From Lineus longissimus (taxonomy: Eukaryota; Nemertea; Pilidiophora; Heteronemertea; Lineidae): a DNA stretch of 64,000 bases. Shown in pieces: positions 52,544 through 62,639 of this stretch (position 1 is its first letter; each line of letters begins with the position of its first letter). The translations under genes and the position numbers were made by a program. The notes beneath the pieces are model-generated. The model did no database searches, was not told the origin of the DNA, and saw only the letters and a program-made list of their open reading frames with translations. The stretch is from NCBI RefSeq assembly GCF_910592395.1, contig NC_088312.1, positions 19,291,292-19,355,291 of the forward strand. The letters run 5' to 3'.

Positions 52544-54187
52544 CTAAGACCTTTTACGTGATTTTACTGTTTTACGTGATTTTAAGGCTTTAACACCCCC
52601 AATTAAACCATAAATTATGGAGCTCACAATAGCAATAACTGCTATGATCAGATGTTCGGCTAGAAAGCCAACAACTGCACCAATTGTTTTCAGGAGAAAT
52701 GATACGATAGAACCGATGATTCCCGGTAAAGCCGCAGCTGATTTCTTGGCTAGTTCTTTTAGCCATTCAGCAAACTTCTTGAGACCTTCTTTTACTTTAT
52801 CTGGTATTGATGGTTTTGGTCCTGGTTCTGGTGTAGGTCCTGGAGTTGGGTCTGGTCCTGGAGTTGGGTCTGGTCCTGGAGTTGGGTCTGGTCCTGGAGT
52901 TGGTTTTACAGATTTAGTGGCACCACTTAAAGCACTACTGATACTAAGACCTAGAGTTGTAAATGTCATTACAACAGCTGTTATTATGGCGCTAATAGTT
53001 ACACCATATGTCTTAAAAAGTAACTTTATTCTGTCCTTCAGAGGAATAGTTGAATCTGGTTTCTTTAGAACATCAACAATTAAACGTTTAATTCTTCTAG
53101 TTTGTGACTCCCTGTCATTGTCTAACCTCCATACCTTTGACTGTTCCTCATGCAATTTGTCATTTAGTTCATCTATTTGCTTTTTCAACTCCACCGTGTC
53201 TTTAGAATCTTCTTCTACAGACTTTACATAGTCTCTTGTTAAATTATGAAGTTGATTTTCTAGTTCTTGTATTTGCATGTCCTTATCCCTCTTTACTGCA
53301 GCTAGTTTATCACCAGCCTGTTTTAACCCTCTAAGTTCTCTCAAGGCATATTCAGTAAAACCCAGTGTTTTAAGTTCATCATCATTAGAATCTATCAGTT
53401 TATCTATTGGTTTGTTTGAACTGTTTACCTCATTAATTACTGCCTGTGTTTCAGGGGTTACTAATGTAGGTTCCCTTACTGGTGGGTCAGGTGCAATCAT
53501 ACCTCTAATCATGTCAACAAATCTAGTACCAAACTTAGTCTTTAATGTGCCTTCAGCATAGAAGCTTCCATTATCCTTAGTTAAAGGAATTAACTTTATC
53601 TTTTCTCCATTTTTATCAGAATATTCAAATAAATTTTTGTTTCCTCGTTTATCTTTTATCAAATCAAATTCAGAATTTCTCGGATTGTAATAAAGTTTGT
53701 TTCCATTGTAACTAATGTGTGGTGAAAGATTACTCAATTTTTTCTTGTCATAATTCCAGAGTGATCCTCCCAATGCTGTATCAAGTTTATCCTCTATTGT
53801 ATCGTAACTTAACTCCTTTTCCATCAATTCAGGGACAATACCTCTTACTCTTTCTGGTGTACTGAATGAAGTTTCAGTAGTAAGATTTTCACCTCCTGTG
53901 TTGTATGTTGTGCCGGCATCTTGAAAAGTTCTATTGATTTCACCTGTATTAGGATCTATCTCATCCATTTGGATATCTCCACCTCCTGTGTTGTATGTTG
54001 TGCCGTCATCTTGAAAAGTTCTATTGATTTCACCTGTGTTGTATCTTGCGTGAATATATTGATTAATTAAATCATTCTTTCTCATTTCTTGAATTTGTTC
54101 AAGAATTTCATCAGGTGATAATGATGATGATGATGATGATTGTGAATCGTAATCATCCATTTCATAATTTTCACCTCCTTCAGCCAT
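52544..54187 (-). CDS. Polinton-type coiled-coil/membrane protein with PTPGPD repeats
   Basis: 547 aa. The N-terminal part has a duplicated 'NTGEINRTFQD.GTTYNTGG' unit. A central conserved-looking domain follows ('LDTALGGSLWNYDKKKL', 'EFDLIKDKRGNKNLFEY', 'LKTKFGTRFVDMIRG'), then a coiled coil (about 310-365), a hydrophobic helix ('ISAIITAVVMTFTTLGL'), four PTPGPD repeats, an amphipathic region and a long hydrophobic end ('LPGIIGSIVSFLLKTIGAVV', 'IIAVIAIVSSIIYGLIGG') with a basic tail. This C-terminal 'PGIIGSIVSFLL' pattern recurs in Polinton proteins. Probable membrane-interacting virion protein; function not established. Confidence 0.6.
   Translation of the reverse strand: MAEGGENYEMDDYDSQSSSSSSLSPDEILEQIQEMRKNDLINQYIHARYNTGEINRTFQDDGTTYNTGGGDIQMDEIDPNTGEINRTFQDAGTTYNTGGENLTTETSFSTPERVRGIVPELMEKELSYDTIEDKLDTALGGSLWNYDKKKLSNLSPHISYNGNKLYYNPRNSEFDLIKDKRGNKNLFEYSDKNGEKIKLIPLTKDNGSFYAEGTLKTKFGTRFVDMIRGMIAPDPPVREPTLVTPETQAVINEVNSSNKPIDKLIDSNDDELKTLGFTEYALRELRGLKQAGDKLAAVKRDKDMQIQELENQLHNLTRDYVKSVEEDSKDTVELKKQIDELNDKLHEEQSKVWRLDNDRESQTRRIKRLIVDVLKKPDSTIPLKDRIKLLFKTYGVTISAIITAVVMTFTTLGLSISSALSGATKSVKPTPGPDPTPGPDPTPGPDPTPGPTPEPGPKPSIPDKVKEGLKKFAEWLKELAKKSAAALPGIIGSIVSFLLKTIGAVVGFLAEHLIIAVIAIVSSIIYGLIGGVKALKSRKTVKSRKRS
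52830..52912. repeat. 18-bp tandem repeats encoding PTPGPD
   Basis: Perfect repeats of GGTCCTGGAGTTGGGTCT (+ strand), about four copies. Confidence 0.9.
53884..54041. repeat. Direct repeat of about 57 bp inside the coiled-coil gene
   Basis: Two copies (about 53890-53948 and 53982-54040), differing at one or two bases, encoding the duplicated NTGEINRTFQD peptide. Confidence 0.85.
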
Positions 54188-54197
54188 AATTACTTAT

Positions 54198-55589
54198 TTA
54201 TCTAACCATAAAAACAATCAATGTACCAACAACTGAGTAAAGCATGAATTTAATTGTTTCATGAGTATCATCCTCCTTCTCAACTTTGGTGTCAAGTTTA
54301 GTAGTAGTAGGAGTATTCTTTGAGGTTTCAGTTGTTTTTGGTGTAACAACATTACTCTTTGGTTTATGACTGGTCTCGAGCTTTGCTCTCGGGACGAAGT
54401 CCGTCTTGACAGTACCAACGCTACTCTTAACTCTTATTTTCTTAGAACTATTTCCTTCCATCAGTGGTGGTGGTAAGGTCTTTTTGTGGTTAATGTCATT
54501 CTTACCGGGTTTAGCATTTTTTGGCGCTATTAAAATGTTATTATTGTAGTTATCCAGCTTACCAATAACGAGTACCATATTTGATCCTATGACATACAAT
54601 CCTGGTGATATTACATAATCTAGTCTTGTATGAGTGTCACTCACTGCTTTTTGATATCTTTGAATTGAAGTGGGAATATCAGGATGTTGATTAATCGAAT
54701 CCTTTAATAGTTTGTTAAATTCCTTCTGTGCATCCAATTCTGTACCCGGTACTCCAATTATTGGTGTTCTGGTCAACGCCTGAGCACCCAGAATACAGTA
54801 AACATATGTTCTTATTGTATCATTCAACCTCTCTATTCCAGGATTAGAGAAACCATTTGATTTAAATATCATGAATTGTTGATAGGTTTGACATTCATTT
54901 TGTGTAATTACATCAAATACATTCTTGTGTCTCCTGACATGATCCTTGATGAAAATATCTGGATATTTGAAATTAGCCATTCCAGCATCCCAGTCTTTAC
55001 TGAACATCGGTGGCATTCTATTTTCATGAACTTGCATGAGGAAGAAATTGATTTTAGAATCATTGATGTAATATCCGGGATCAGTTATGTTCGGGTTGTA
55101 ATCCGGTACACTCCATGACCTCCAACCACCGTTATTTTCAAACACCGAGAAATCGTACTCGTCTTTTAAACCAAATTCACTCAATAACCCTCCTAGTTTC
55201 CTACGGTTAATGTTATTGTTTGTCTCATTAAAATCACTTTCACCTGGAATTGGTATCTCTAGATTCTTCATGATCTTCAATATTTGATAGTAAACATGAA
55301 ACCTGTAAATTGACCTTAACAATGGGTCACTGTGATTCAAGTGATCGTCTATTGAAATACCACAACCTGTTGTAGCAAACCAAACAGCCATGTTAAATTG
55401 GTTCTGGTAAAACGATAATGGATTCTTTTCCAGTAGAAGACAGTTTTTCTTATTTTTCAGGCTCAAAAACCCAGGTGTTATCTTAGTTTCTTGTAGTCTG
55501 AAGAAGTTATTAGTATTAACAGTTACTTCTAAATTAAAGAAGTCATAGGTGAATTTACTTTTATGTTGATTTGCTATTGGATAATACAT
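54198..55589 (-). CDS. Conserved Polinton protein with C-terminal anchor
   Basis: 463 aa. 'TYDFFNLEVTVNTNNFFRL', 'GFLSLKNKKNCLLLEKNP', 'QFNMAVWFATTGCGISI' and 'HVYYQILKIMKNLE' are of a type repeatedly found at the right end of invertebrate Polintons; no function is known to me. The middle part is globular, then a low-complexity linker leads to a C-terminal hydrophobic segment ('FMLYSVVGTLIVFM'). A double-hairpin unit (54375-54402) encodes 'DFVPRAKLE' in that linker. Start TTAAATG. Ten bases separate its stop from the start of the next gene. Confidence 0.62.
   Translation of the reverse strand: MYYPIANQHKSKFTYDFFNLEVTVNTNNFFRLQETKITPGFLSLKNKKNCLLLEKNPLSFYQNQFNMAVWFATTGCGISIDDHLNHSDPLLRSIYRFHVYYQILKIMKNLEIPIPGESDFNETNNNINRRKLGGLLSEFGLKDEYDFSVFENNGGWRSWSVPDYNPNITDPGYYINDSKINFFLMQVHENRMPPMFSKDWDAGMANFKYPDIFIKDHVRRHKNVFDVITQNECQTYQQFMIFKSNGFSNPGIERLNDTIRTYVYCILGAQALTRTPIIGVPGTELDAQKEFNKLLKDSINQHPDIPTSIQRYQKAVSDTHTRLDYVISPGLYVIGSNMVLVIGKLDNYNNNILIAPKNAKPGKNDINHKKTLPPPLMEGNSSKKIRVKSSVGTVKTDFVPRAKLETSHKPKSNVVTPKTTETSKNTPTTTKLDTKVEKEDDTHETIKFMLYSVVGTLIVFMVR
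54375..54402. repeat. Double-hairpin unit in the right-end conserved gene
   Basis: GAGC-TTT-GCTC + GGGAC-GAA-GTCC, read through in frame. Confidence 0.85.
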
Positions 55590-56140
55590 TTAATTTACTT
55601 GAATTTTTTTCCTTGAATTTTGGTTAATAACATTTGCCTTTAAACCATAGTGATATTAAGTTGTACAATGGCCATATCAGATGTTGCAGTAATTAATTAT
55701 TTGTGCTTGCAAATTACAATGGCCATATCAGATGTTGCAATCATTAATTATTTTTGCTTGTCAAAAACACGAAAAGGCCTATTGTGTCTTAATGCGTTTA
55801 TCCGACAGAATTTTAGAAAATATTTTCAGCGCTGAAAATTATTTTTGCGGTCGTTAAAATAATGTCTGGAAATTCTGTCGGATAAACGCATTAACGAACA
55901 ATAGACCATTGTAATACTTTGGGACGTGAGTATTGTTTGGTAACATATGTTACCATGTACATGCAGACACTGTCAACATTATTTTAAATAGATTCAAGAA
56001 ACAATGATTAATCACTGTAACAGCTGTATTGTAGGCCTACAGCATTTATTGGAATACGCTGGGACTATCAAGATGTGCGAACTTCAATGGTTCATTTCTC
56101 TGCCATTTCTCAATGTATATTTGCAATGATGTATCCTTGG
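55590..56140. other. Right subterminal non-coding region of the Polinton
   Basis: No supported gene. Contains two adjacent copies of about 52 bp beginning TTACAATGGCCATATCAG (about 55665-55760) and a large fold-back at 55776-55906, with a perfect 18-bp palindrome ATTTTCAGCGCTGAAAAT (55822-55839) between its arms. The left end lacks this arrangement; its TIR is followed by the hexon-like gene after 79 bp. Confidence 0.7.
55776..55906. repeat. Large inverted repeat (about 37-bp arms)
   Basis: Arms around GCGTTTATCCGACAGAATTT (left) and its inverse (right, about 55868-55906), with small differences. Could be an origin, terminator or an old insertion. Confidence 0.75.
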
Positions 56141-56415
56141 AAAGCTATTGACGTGTACTTTCTGTTGGAATACAGTAAGTCATGATTACATTAACCCATT
56201 GAACTCTAGTATTCCCTTACCATTTCACTGCAACGTTTCACTGACCATTTCATTGCAACGCTTCACTGGGAATCTAATGAATGATAGAATATATGTATTG
56301 TGGTGTCTGGTTCTTAGGGGTTTCTAAGCTATTTTGAGACAAAAAGGCCTGTAAGGGCTTTTGTTAAAATAGCTTAGAATTACCTAGATTCCTACCACCA
56401 CAATACATATATTCT
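56141..56415 (-). repeat. Right terminal inverted repeat, 275 bp
   Basis: Mirror of 36845-37119, with the same 130-bp terminal palindrome at 56286-56415. Identity of the two ends suggests recent insertion, or end-to-end copying during replication. Confidence 0.93.
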
Positions 56416-56421
56416 GACCTA
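56416..56421. repeat. Right target-site duplication GACCTA
   Basis: Partner of 36839-36844; six bp is the usual Polinton duplication length. Confidence 0.93.
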
Positions 56422-57424
56422 TTTTACTTTCTGTTTCTGAATACCCCAGACCAAGCTGAAAAACATATCGCCACCTCATCAGACCACGGCTTGTAACATC
56501 GATAGTTCGAGAAGCCCGATATACGTCTAATAGAAAACGTATTAAAAAGCGAATGGTGGGGTTGTCACTTCATCATTTCATATTCAGCAGATGAAGTTGC
56601 GATTGGCTGCATCGGGAGCTCACTTTACATCTGTAAATCAGGTTTTGATAGTTTCCTTCATTGTCAGTAGCCCATGGGGCAACCAATGGAAACCTTCACT
56701 AGTATGAATATTTAAACGCCAAATACATGACGACTTATTATGAGTAAGGTTCTGAAGAGACACATGGCCTTTCAAATGTGTGCGGTACGTCCTTAGAACA
56801 CCTACTCCTATAGGACATTTTAAACCACTAGACCTGCTTGCCGCACCCATCGTTGAAGCCCATGCTCGGAAAATCAATACCTGTTTACGCGAGATATTCA
56901 ATCGCTTAATGTGCTTAATCTGGTAAATACCAGTATTTTGCTCCTGGATAGGCTAATTTGTGACAGTTACCTCGGGCGGTTCTGTCATTGGTCTGGTATG
57001 ATGAAAACACGGTGAGGATGTAGATAAGGGAGACTACTTGATGTATTCCAGAGAGTGTATGACGTACCCACTGGACATATACGTGTAAATACAGGTAGGT
57101 ACAGCTTTGGGTATGGATTCCAATGCGATATTCAGGTTAAGATCTGGTGAGTAACTGGTGAACTTGAAGTAGTGATGACCACGGCAATTTTGACAATATA
57201 TATACCCACTGTTAATCGTGAGACACCAGCAAGACGAATAACAACTGACCAACTTTGTGTGCCGAAATATTGCCACATGAAAAGAATCGGGGTTTTAAAG
57301 CGGGCGTTCGTGGGGCAAACTCCTTGGCGCCAAAGTATACGTCAATCTTGACACGAGAGGCGCTGATTTCCGTCCTTACAACGCCTCTAGTACTGGTAAG
57401 ATGCCACTGTCTTGAAAAACCAGG
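56422..57424. repeat. Inter-unit spacer of unit F, resumed after the Polinton
   Basis: Continues exactly where 36844 stopped, and closely matches 13340-14345 of unit B, including the minus-strand open segment (56638-56901) and the shared deletion junction at about 57342. No gene supported. Confidence 0.7.
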
Positions 57425-58869
57425 AGCCTACCGCGGGTCCACACCTGGATTGACCATGTTTTTACTACTTGAATTGAGATTTGCGAATGTTAAGTGGTTG
57501 AGCTTGAGGAGGACAATTTGAGTGATCATTTATATTTGAAATTCTCCTTTGTAGTATGTATCAAGCCTGACGCGGGTGACGTGGCAGTGAAGCGCAAAAG
57601 AATTGGAATGAGAATAGGTGACTTGTATGGGACAAGCCTGGTATTCGTGTTAGGTATTACCAAATTTTGCGGGAAAAACTGGCCGTGTTAGATGAGGCAG
57701 ATGCTGTCTCTTTGAATGACCGTGATTCAGCTCAGCCGAATGCTAATAGATTGGTAGATGAGCTCAATGATGCTATTCACACTGCAGCTATTGAGTCTGG
57801 CTGTTCTCAGAAGTGTTGCCGTAGCCTAAGGCCCACTGGTGTGCTGGCCTCTACAGGCTCAGATGTGCTATGCGGTTTTGGTGGCATCTCTGGGTTTGCA
57901 ATGGCTGCCCTAGGACCGGAGTAGTTTTTGGGTGCTGGAAGTTCTTGAAGAAGCAATGTCGTAGAGTATCTCCACGCTCTTTGCACCAGGTTTTTTATAA
58001 GCCTATAACTAATCTCAGCCATTTTTTCAAAGCTGGCGACTGTAAAAAGTTCTGGAATACCCTGAAGAAGCATGCACCGGCTAATTATTCTATTTTGAGC
58101 ACAAACAATTTCACCCAACATTTTCGTAACATTATATATGGTGCCGACGATCTGGATCCATTTCAGGCTTCTGTCAGTAGTCATGTTGGCTCTGTTTTTG
58201 AGTCTAATTGTGACAAGTACCTCGAAAGCTTTTATACGGCGGAAGACATCCGGTTGGCCATCTGTGTTCTGAATAGGGGAAAAGCTGCTGGTGTCGATGG
58301 CATAACTACCGAGCATCTACAGGATGGTCTTTCCCCGCAGCTTTGTGATATATTCTGTAATTTATTTAATGTGATGCTGAGTTGGCATGTTGTATGCCCT
58401 GAATTGTTGTTTGGTACTATCACACCAGTTCTAAAGAAGCCAACTCTGTTTCTTAATGACCCGTTTAGCTATAGACCGATTACCGTCAGTACAATTTATT
58501 CTAAGGTACTGGATTCTTTATTAATCCCAGAAACTACCATTCATAACTTTCAATTTGGATTCAGAGATGGCTTGGGCATTGATCACGCTTCTACTTTTTT
58601 ACATAAACTTGTTAGATATTTTAATCAGAGGGAAAGTCCTGTTTACGTATGCAGCCTTGACGCTGAGAAGTGTTTTGACCGGGTATGCCACGCTGGTCTA
58701 TCTTACAAGCTTTTACCAAGGATACATCTTAATCACTGGCTTATCTTATATGTGAGGTACACTAATCTTAAGGCTGTTGTTAAATGGAAGGGTGTCGTAT
58801 TGCGAGAGACATCTTCAATGATATTGCCTATGCTGATGATATTTGCCTGCTTTCAGTAAGTGTACCTGG
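57425..58869 (+). pseudogene. LINE relic, unit F, 5' part (best preserved)
   Basis: A 329-codon open stretch (57870-58859) reads 'LNRGKAAGVDGITTEHL', 'NDPFSYRPITVSTIYSKVL', 'QFGFRDGLGIDHA' and 'SLDAEKCFDRVCHAGLSYK' (first catalytic Asp). An internal deletion then removes the 'RQGSILSP' motif ('VVKWKGVVLRETSS'), and the YADD motif is out of frame. Broken at 58870 by the 2.5-kb element. Confidence 0.78.
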
Positions 58870-61388
58870 ACGCAAGGGCCCAACGCGCCGCGTAGCGGCA
58901 AAAAAGCGAAGCTGGCGAAACATTTATAACGGGTCACCGTCACTTATTATTGGACTTATAGCGCATTTACGGGGTTGCAACTATTTTGCTTTATAGTGTC
59001 ACCAGGAAAGAAAAGCATGCGACCTAACGCCGATCTATTTGTATAAAGTGATAATTGGAAGGTATATAGTAGGAAATATCAATAAAATAATCATTCCATG
59101 TCGTCTTTTGAGGGCATTTTTGATTGTAAAAAATATATGTGTACGTCACCGTAGTCTCTGCAATGATAATTTTATCAGAGCAGTCTCGCGCAAGTAGAAG
59201 TTCTTTACCTATTAGTTCTTCACTTATTAGTCTCAACGTCTGGCGCAAAGCCAGACGTTTTCCATTACGATTTCACTACGATGTTTGACAAGAAGGAGCA
59301 GTGCGCGAGATATGCTAATGAGCAGACTTCCCTCGCTTGAGTTTCTGAAGAATGTTCCATATCGCGCTAAGCTCATCACTGCTGATTATGACAGGCGTGC
59401 AACGGTAGGTATCTGCTCCCCAACTTCCACCCTAATACGGTACAATAAGTTACCATTTGATGGGAATGGGACAATGCCCTCACTGTGTATGGAGTCATAG
59501 GGATAAGAAGACATTATTCATTAGTGTTGGTACAAATGATTTTGCCCAAAAAGCATGCGCATTCAAAAAACAAAATATGCAAGGTATCACGTACATGACC
59601 ATGACGACGTGCAGAAAGTGCACTGGCCAGTGCATACCCTATGGCTATGTACTAGTAAACATGGTAAACATGAACAACATCATTATTCATCGGCAGTTCA
59701 TTTTACTCCGAGCTTTTCCTGAAACATATAGCCATGATGATTAGGCCTACCATGTACCATGACCAATAACAGCACTAGATCATGTCGATGTCAACAAGTT
59801 CACATGAACCGTATAATCCCGCATGGCGCATGTGGGCATGCATCTAAACCAAAGCCCCAAAATCACTTGTTTTGGTCTATTTCACTTGTGTTTCCCCCGT
59901 CTCCCAGTCCATAATACATTTACAGTTTACAATCCCCGATCATGGCCCAACAAAAGGTCATCGGTTGACTAAAGGAACACAACTGTTCAATGGATTTATA
60001 GTTGAATGCGATCAAACTACGTCTTTTCAATCGCGGATTGTAAATTTAACCCCAAGGGCCTAGGGAAGGCCCTATAACAATACTTTCGACACAGTTATTA
60101 TCTCCGCTGCCTCCACCATGTTACACACAGTGCTCACTGAGCCTCATGGAATAATGTCTTTCACCGTTGAATAATTTTTCATATTCCATGCCTACAACTT
60201 CAATTTCTTCATATTTCATGGCTAGAAGTTCAATACTAATATAATATCCAAGATAAAATTACAAGAAGTAGTCAATAGGGGTCTCTCACCTCTCACTGTA
60301 TGTCCACACTATTCACGCTTGTACGAGGAATACATTCAATGCTGAATCTAACAACACCCAGTGCCCTTACTCTGTATATTAGTCACTGGAAGATGGCCCA
60401 TTTCACTCCTTGCTTCTACTTCACCTATAGTCTCATTGCAAACGCCTCAGTTCTATGATATCACATTCACTTTCAGCTGTCATGCAACGCAACAACTGTG
60501 CTATCTGCCATCGCACATCAACGAAGAAGTGCAGCCGCCCACATTCCACCTCACGTCTGTCCGACCAGCTGCAATCCTCGAGGACGCCCCACTGTACCAC
60601 GATTTCACTACGATGTTTGACAAGAAGGAGCAGTGCGCGAGATAGGCTAATGAGCAGACTTCCCTCGCTTGAGTTTCGGAAGAATGTTCCATATCGCGCT
60701 AAGCTGACCACTGCTGACCATGACAGGCGTGCATTGGACTGGTACAGGTTGGAACTGAACATTGAATATGCTGGTGGTGACGCTTTCTGATGAGAAGTTG
60801 GTCGTGACTGATGCAGTATCCTTGGACTTGTCCACAGCATCGTTCAATCATTGCTCTCTGAGCTGCCTTGATTCTGTACTTACCCAAATACTAAGACCAA
60901 ATGCCTGTTGACTGTGCTTTAAGAGAGACTGGCGCCATGCCTAGAGATATGACTGACCCCTATTGGCAAATTTGTATGACTTTATCTTGCCTACCTAGCT
61001 GCTGCCTATAGTCTCCCTTTAACTGCGGAACACTTCAAAGTCGATAAAATGCCATGTTCCACCTTTTAATGTGTTCAGACCGCCATTTTCAAAATAATCA
61101 AGTCAGGACACTGCCTTCTAGTCTCATAATAAATTTTGCTTTCCTCAATAATAACATTTCTTCTTCTTCAATGCTTTCATCATTCCAAACTTCTCCTCCT
61201 CTGACTTTTACAGGGGTACAGTCATGGCAATCAAAACCCAAATACTGAGACCAAATGCCTGTTGACTGTGCTTTAAGAGAGACTGGCGCCATGCCTAGTC
61301 TCTCTTAAAGCACAGTCAACAGACACCAACCCCCTCAGACTCAGAAACCACAAACGCCCAACCCTTCCTGCTACCTTAATACTTCTGG
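58870..61388. mobile_element. Unclassified mobile element, copy 2 (2.5 kb)
   Basis: Same ends and structure as 14635-17385, but inserted after 'GTACCTGG' of the LINE, a different site. It lacks about 210 bp present in copy 1 (about 15920-16130). The 26-bp-stem hairpin is at 61259-61284 / 61297-61322. Open minus-strand stretch at 61098-61292 as in copy 1. Confidence 0.6.
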
Positions 61389-62060
61389 GTTGCAGGCCCT
61401 ACTTGGCAAGTGTTGTCAATAGTGTATAACCTTTGGGAAGCGTATACTCTCCTGCTCACCGGTCTGGAGTCTTGGTTCTAACCGTATTACTAGTACCGTT
61501 TCTATTGACATACTTGGAACCACATTTACCTCTGATCTTTTGGCTAAGTCTTTGGCTAAGTATAGGGCCAATCTGCTTAACTGAATATTAGGACGCAATT
61601 CCCCATGTCGGAAGCTTTGTCTGAATGGATATATCCTGGCTCCATTCTTAGGGTACGGTGATTTTGAACATTTAGAAAGAAGGTTGTCATGACCCACTTG
61701 ATCTAGCCTATTCTGTGTGGATTTGCCCGCATGGTCGGCCGGGCGGGCGGTTATCTGCCCCCGAGAATGGGACCGTGGACTCCCTGAAGATCCTTATCTT
61801 CGGGGGCGATACGGCATAGCCGGCTCGGCGGAGCGAACTCTCACTGAATTATTGGTCAAGGTTTTTTAGCTTTTATTGGCTTTCGGTGTTTCTGATCAAT
61901 GTACTTTGATGTAAATGTGATTGTAAATATGTATAATTAAATGTTTTATCGGCAAATGTGAAATGTGACTGAATGTTAATTCTCTAATTGAGTCCTTTTC
62001 AGGAGGTTTTAATAAATAAATGATAAATAATAAAAAAGAAAATAATTTTTCGATTTGCAA
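61389..62060 (+). pseudogene. LINE relic, unit F, 3' end and tail
   Basis: Resumes at 'GTTGCAGGCCC', carries C-terminal fragments with a deletion at about 61560 ('TTGGCTAAGTATAGGGCC'), the GC-rich segment at about 61730-61830, and the A-rich tail at about 62010-62040. Confidence 0.65.
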
Positions 62061-62226
62061 AGAGGCTATCGCATCGCCACTAAGCCCACGAAAATGATTA
62101 CTGCCCTACGCTGCATTTATAGTTCTCAATAAAAACACCTTAAAAACCACCAGAAAGTGTCCGGTTTTATTTATAAAAATCATATTTTGTAATTTATTGA
62201 TAAAATAAAGCGTTTTATGAGAGAAT

Positions 62227-62634
62227 GTGGCACTAATTCGGCCTGAATGTGACTTGCAGTTGACGAAAGATTATGAAACACTTGAATCTCAGGTTGCCAA
62301 TATCCAGATGGCGCAACTGATCAATTCCAGTGTCTCAAATTTTTCATTTTGGTACTGTGCGAGTATGGCCGAGAAAACGATGCTTTTGCATGACCATTTT
62401 CTTTCTAGGGGCGATGGTGCAGTAATTTCTTTCGATGCTGTCCTGCAAATTATTTCAGGACTTCTAGTTGAGGTTCCTGTTGTGACTTCGCTATATTCAT
62501 TCTCATATATGTTCTCGACATCTGAAAGTGTCTTGAAAAAGCGTGGATCGTCGCGGAGTCCTATCAAGGAACATGTACATGTATACCGACTAAGGATCAT
62601 TTGCGTCAAGTTGAGTTTGAAACTACATATATAA
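62227..62634 (+). other. Conserved upstream ORF before receptor G
   Basis: About 135 codons, the longest version; its last 90 residues match those before E and F. The stop is 5 nt before the receptor ATG, as in E. Coding status is uncertain. Confidence 0.35.
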
Positions 62635-62639
62635 GATCA

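Larger units (their letters stand above)
36845..56415 (+). mobile_element. Complete Polinton/Maverick (adintovirus-like) element, 19.6 kb
   Basis: Bounded by 275-bp inverted repeats starting 5'-AG and by GACCTA duplications (36839-36844 and 56416-56421); the empty site is visible at about 13331. It carries the expected Polinton set: protein-primed family B polymerase, RVE integrase, packaging ATPase, hexon-like and penton-like capsid proteins and several lineage proteins. Rightward genes fill 37.2-44.1 kb, with the ATPase opposed. The polymerase is leftward (44.3-49.1 kb), one penton-like gene is rightward (49.2-49.9 kb), and six leftward genes fill 49.9-55.6 kb. Only the polymerase is broken. 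A virion-forming capacity is known or inferred for this family, not shown here. Confidence 0.95.

Noticed and set aside
52617-53231. Plus-strand frame with GPGVGSGPG repeats
   Set aside because: Reverse shadow of the PTPGPD-repeat gene on the minus strand.
39565-54402. Reading the dispersed hairpins as a CRISPR array
   Set aside because: Copies are scattered over 15 kb, on both strands, without regular spacers, and the DNA is eukaryotic.
40059-54402. Reading the hairpins as bacterial-type intrinsic terminators
   Set aside because: No T-runs follow them, many lie inside open frames, and stems are only 4 bp.
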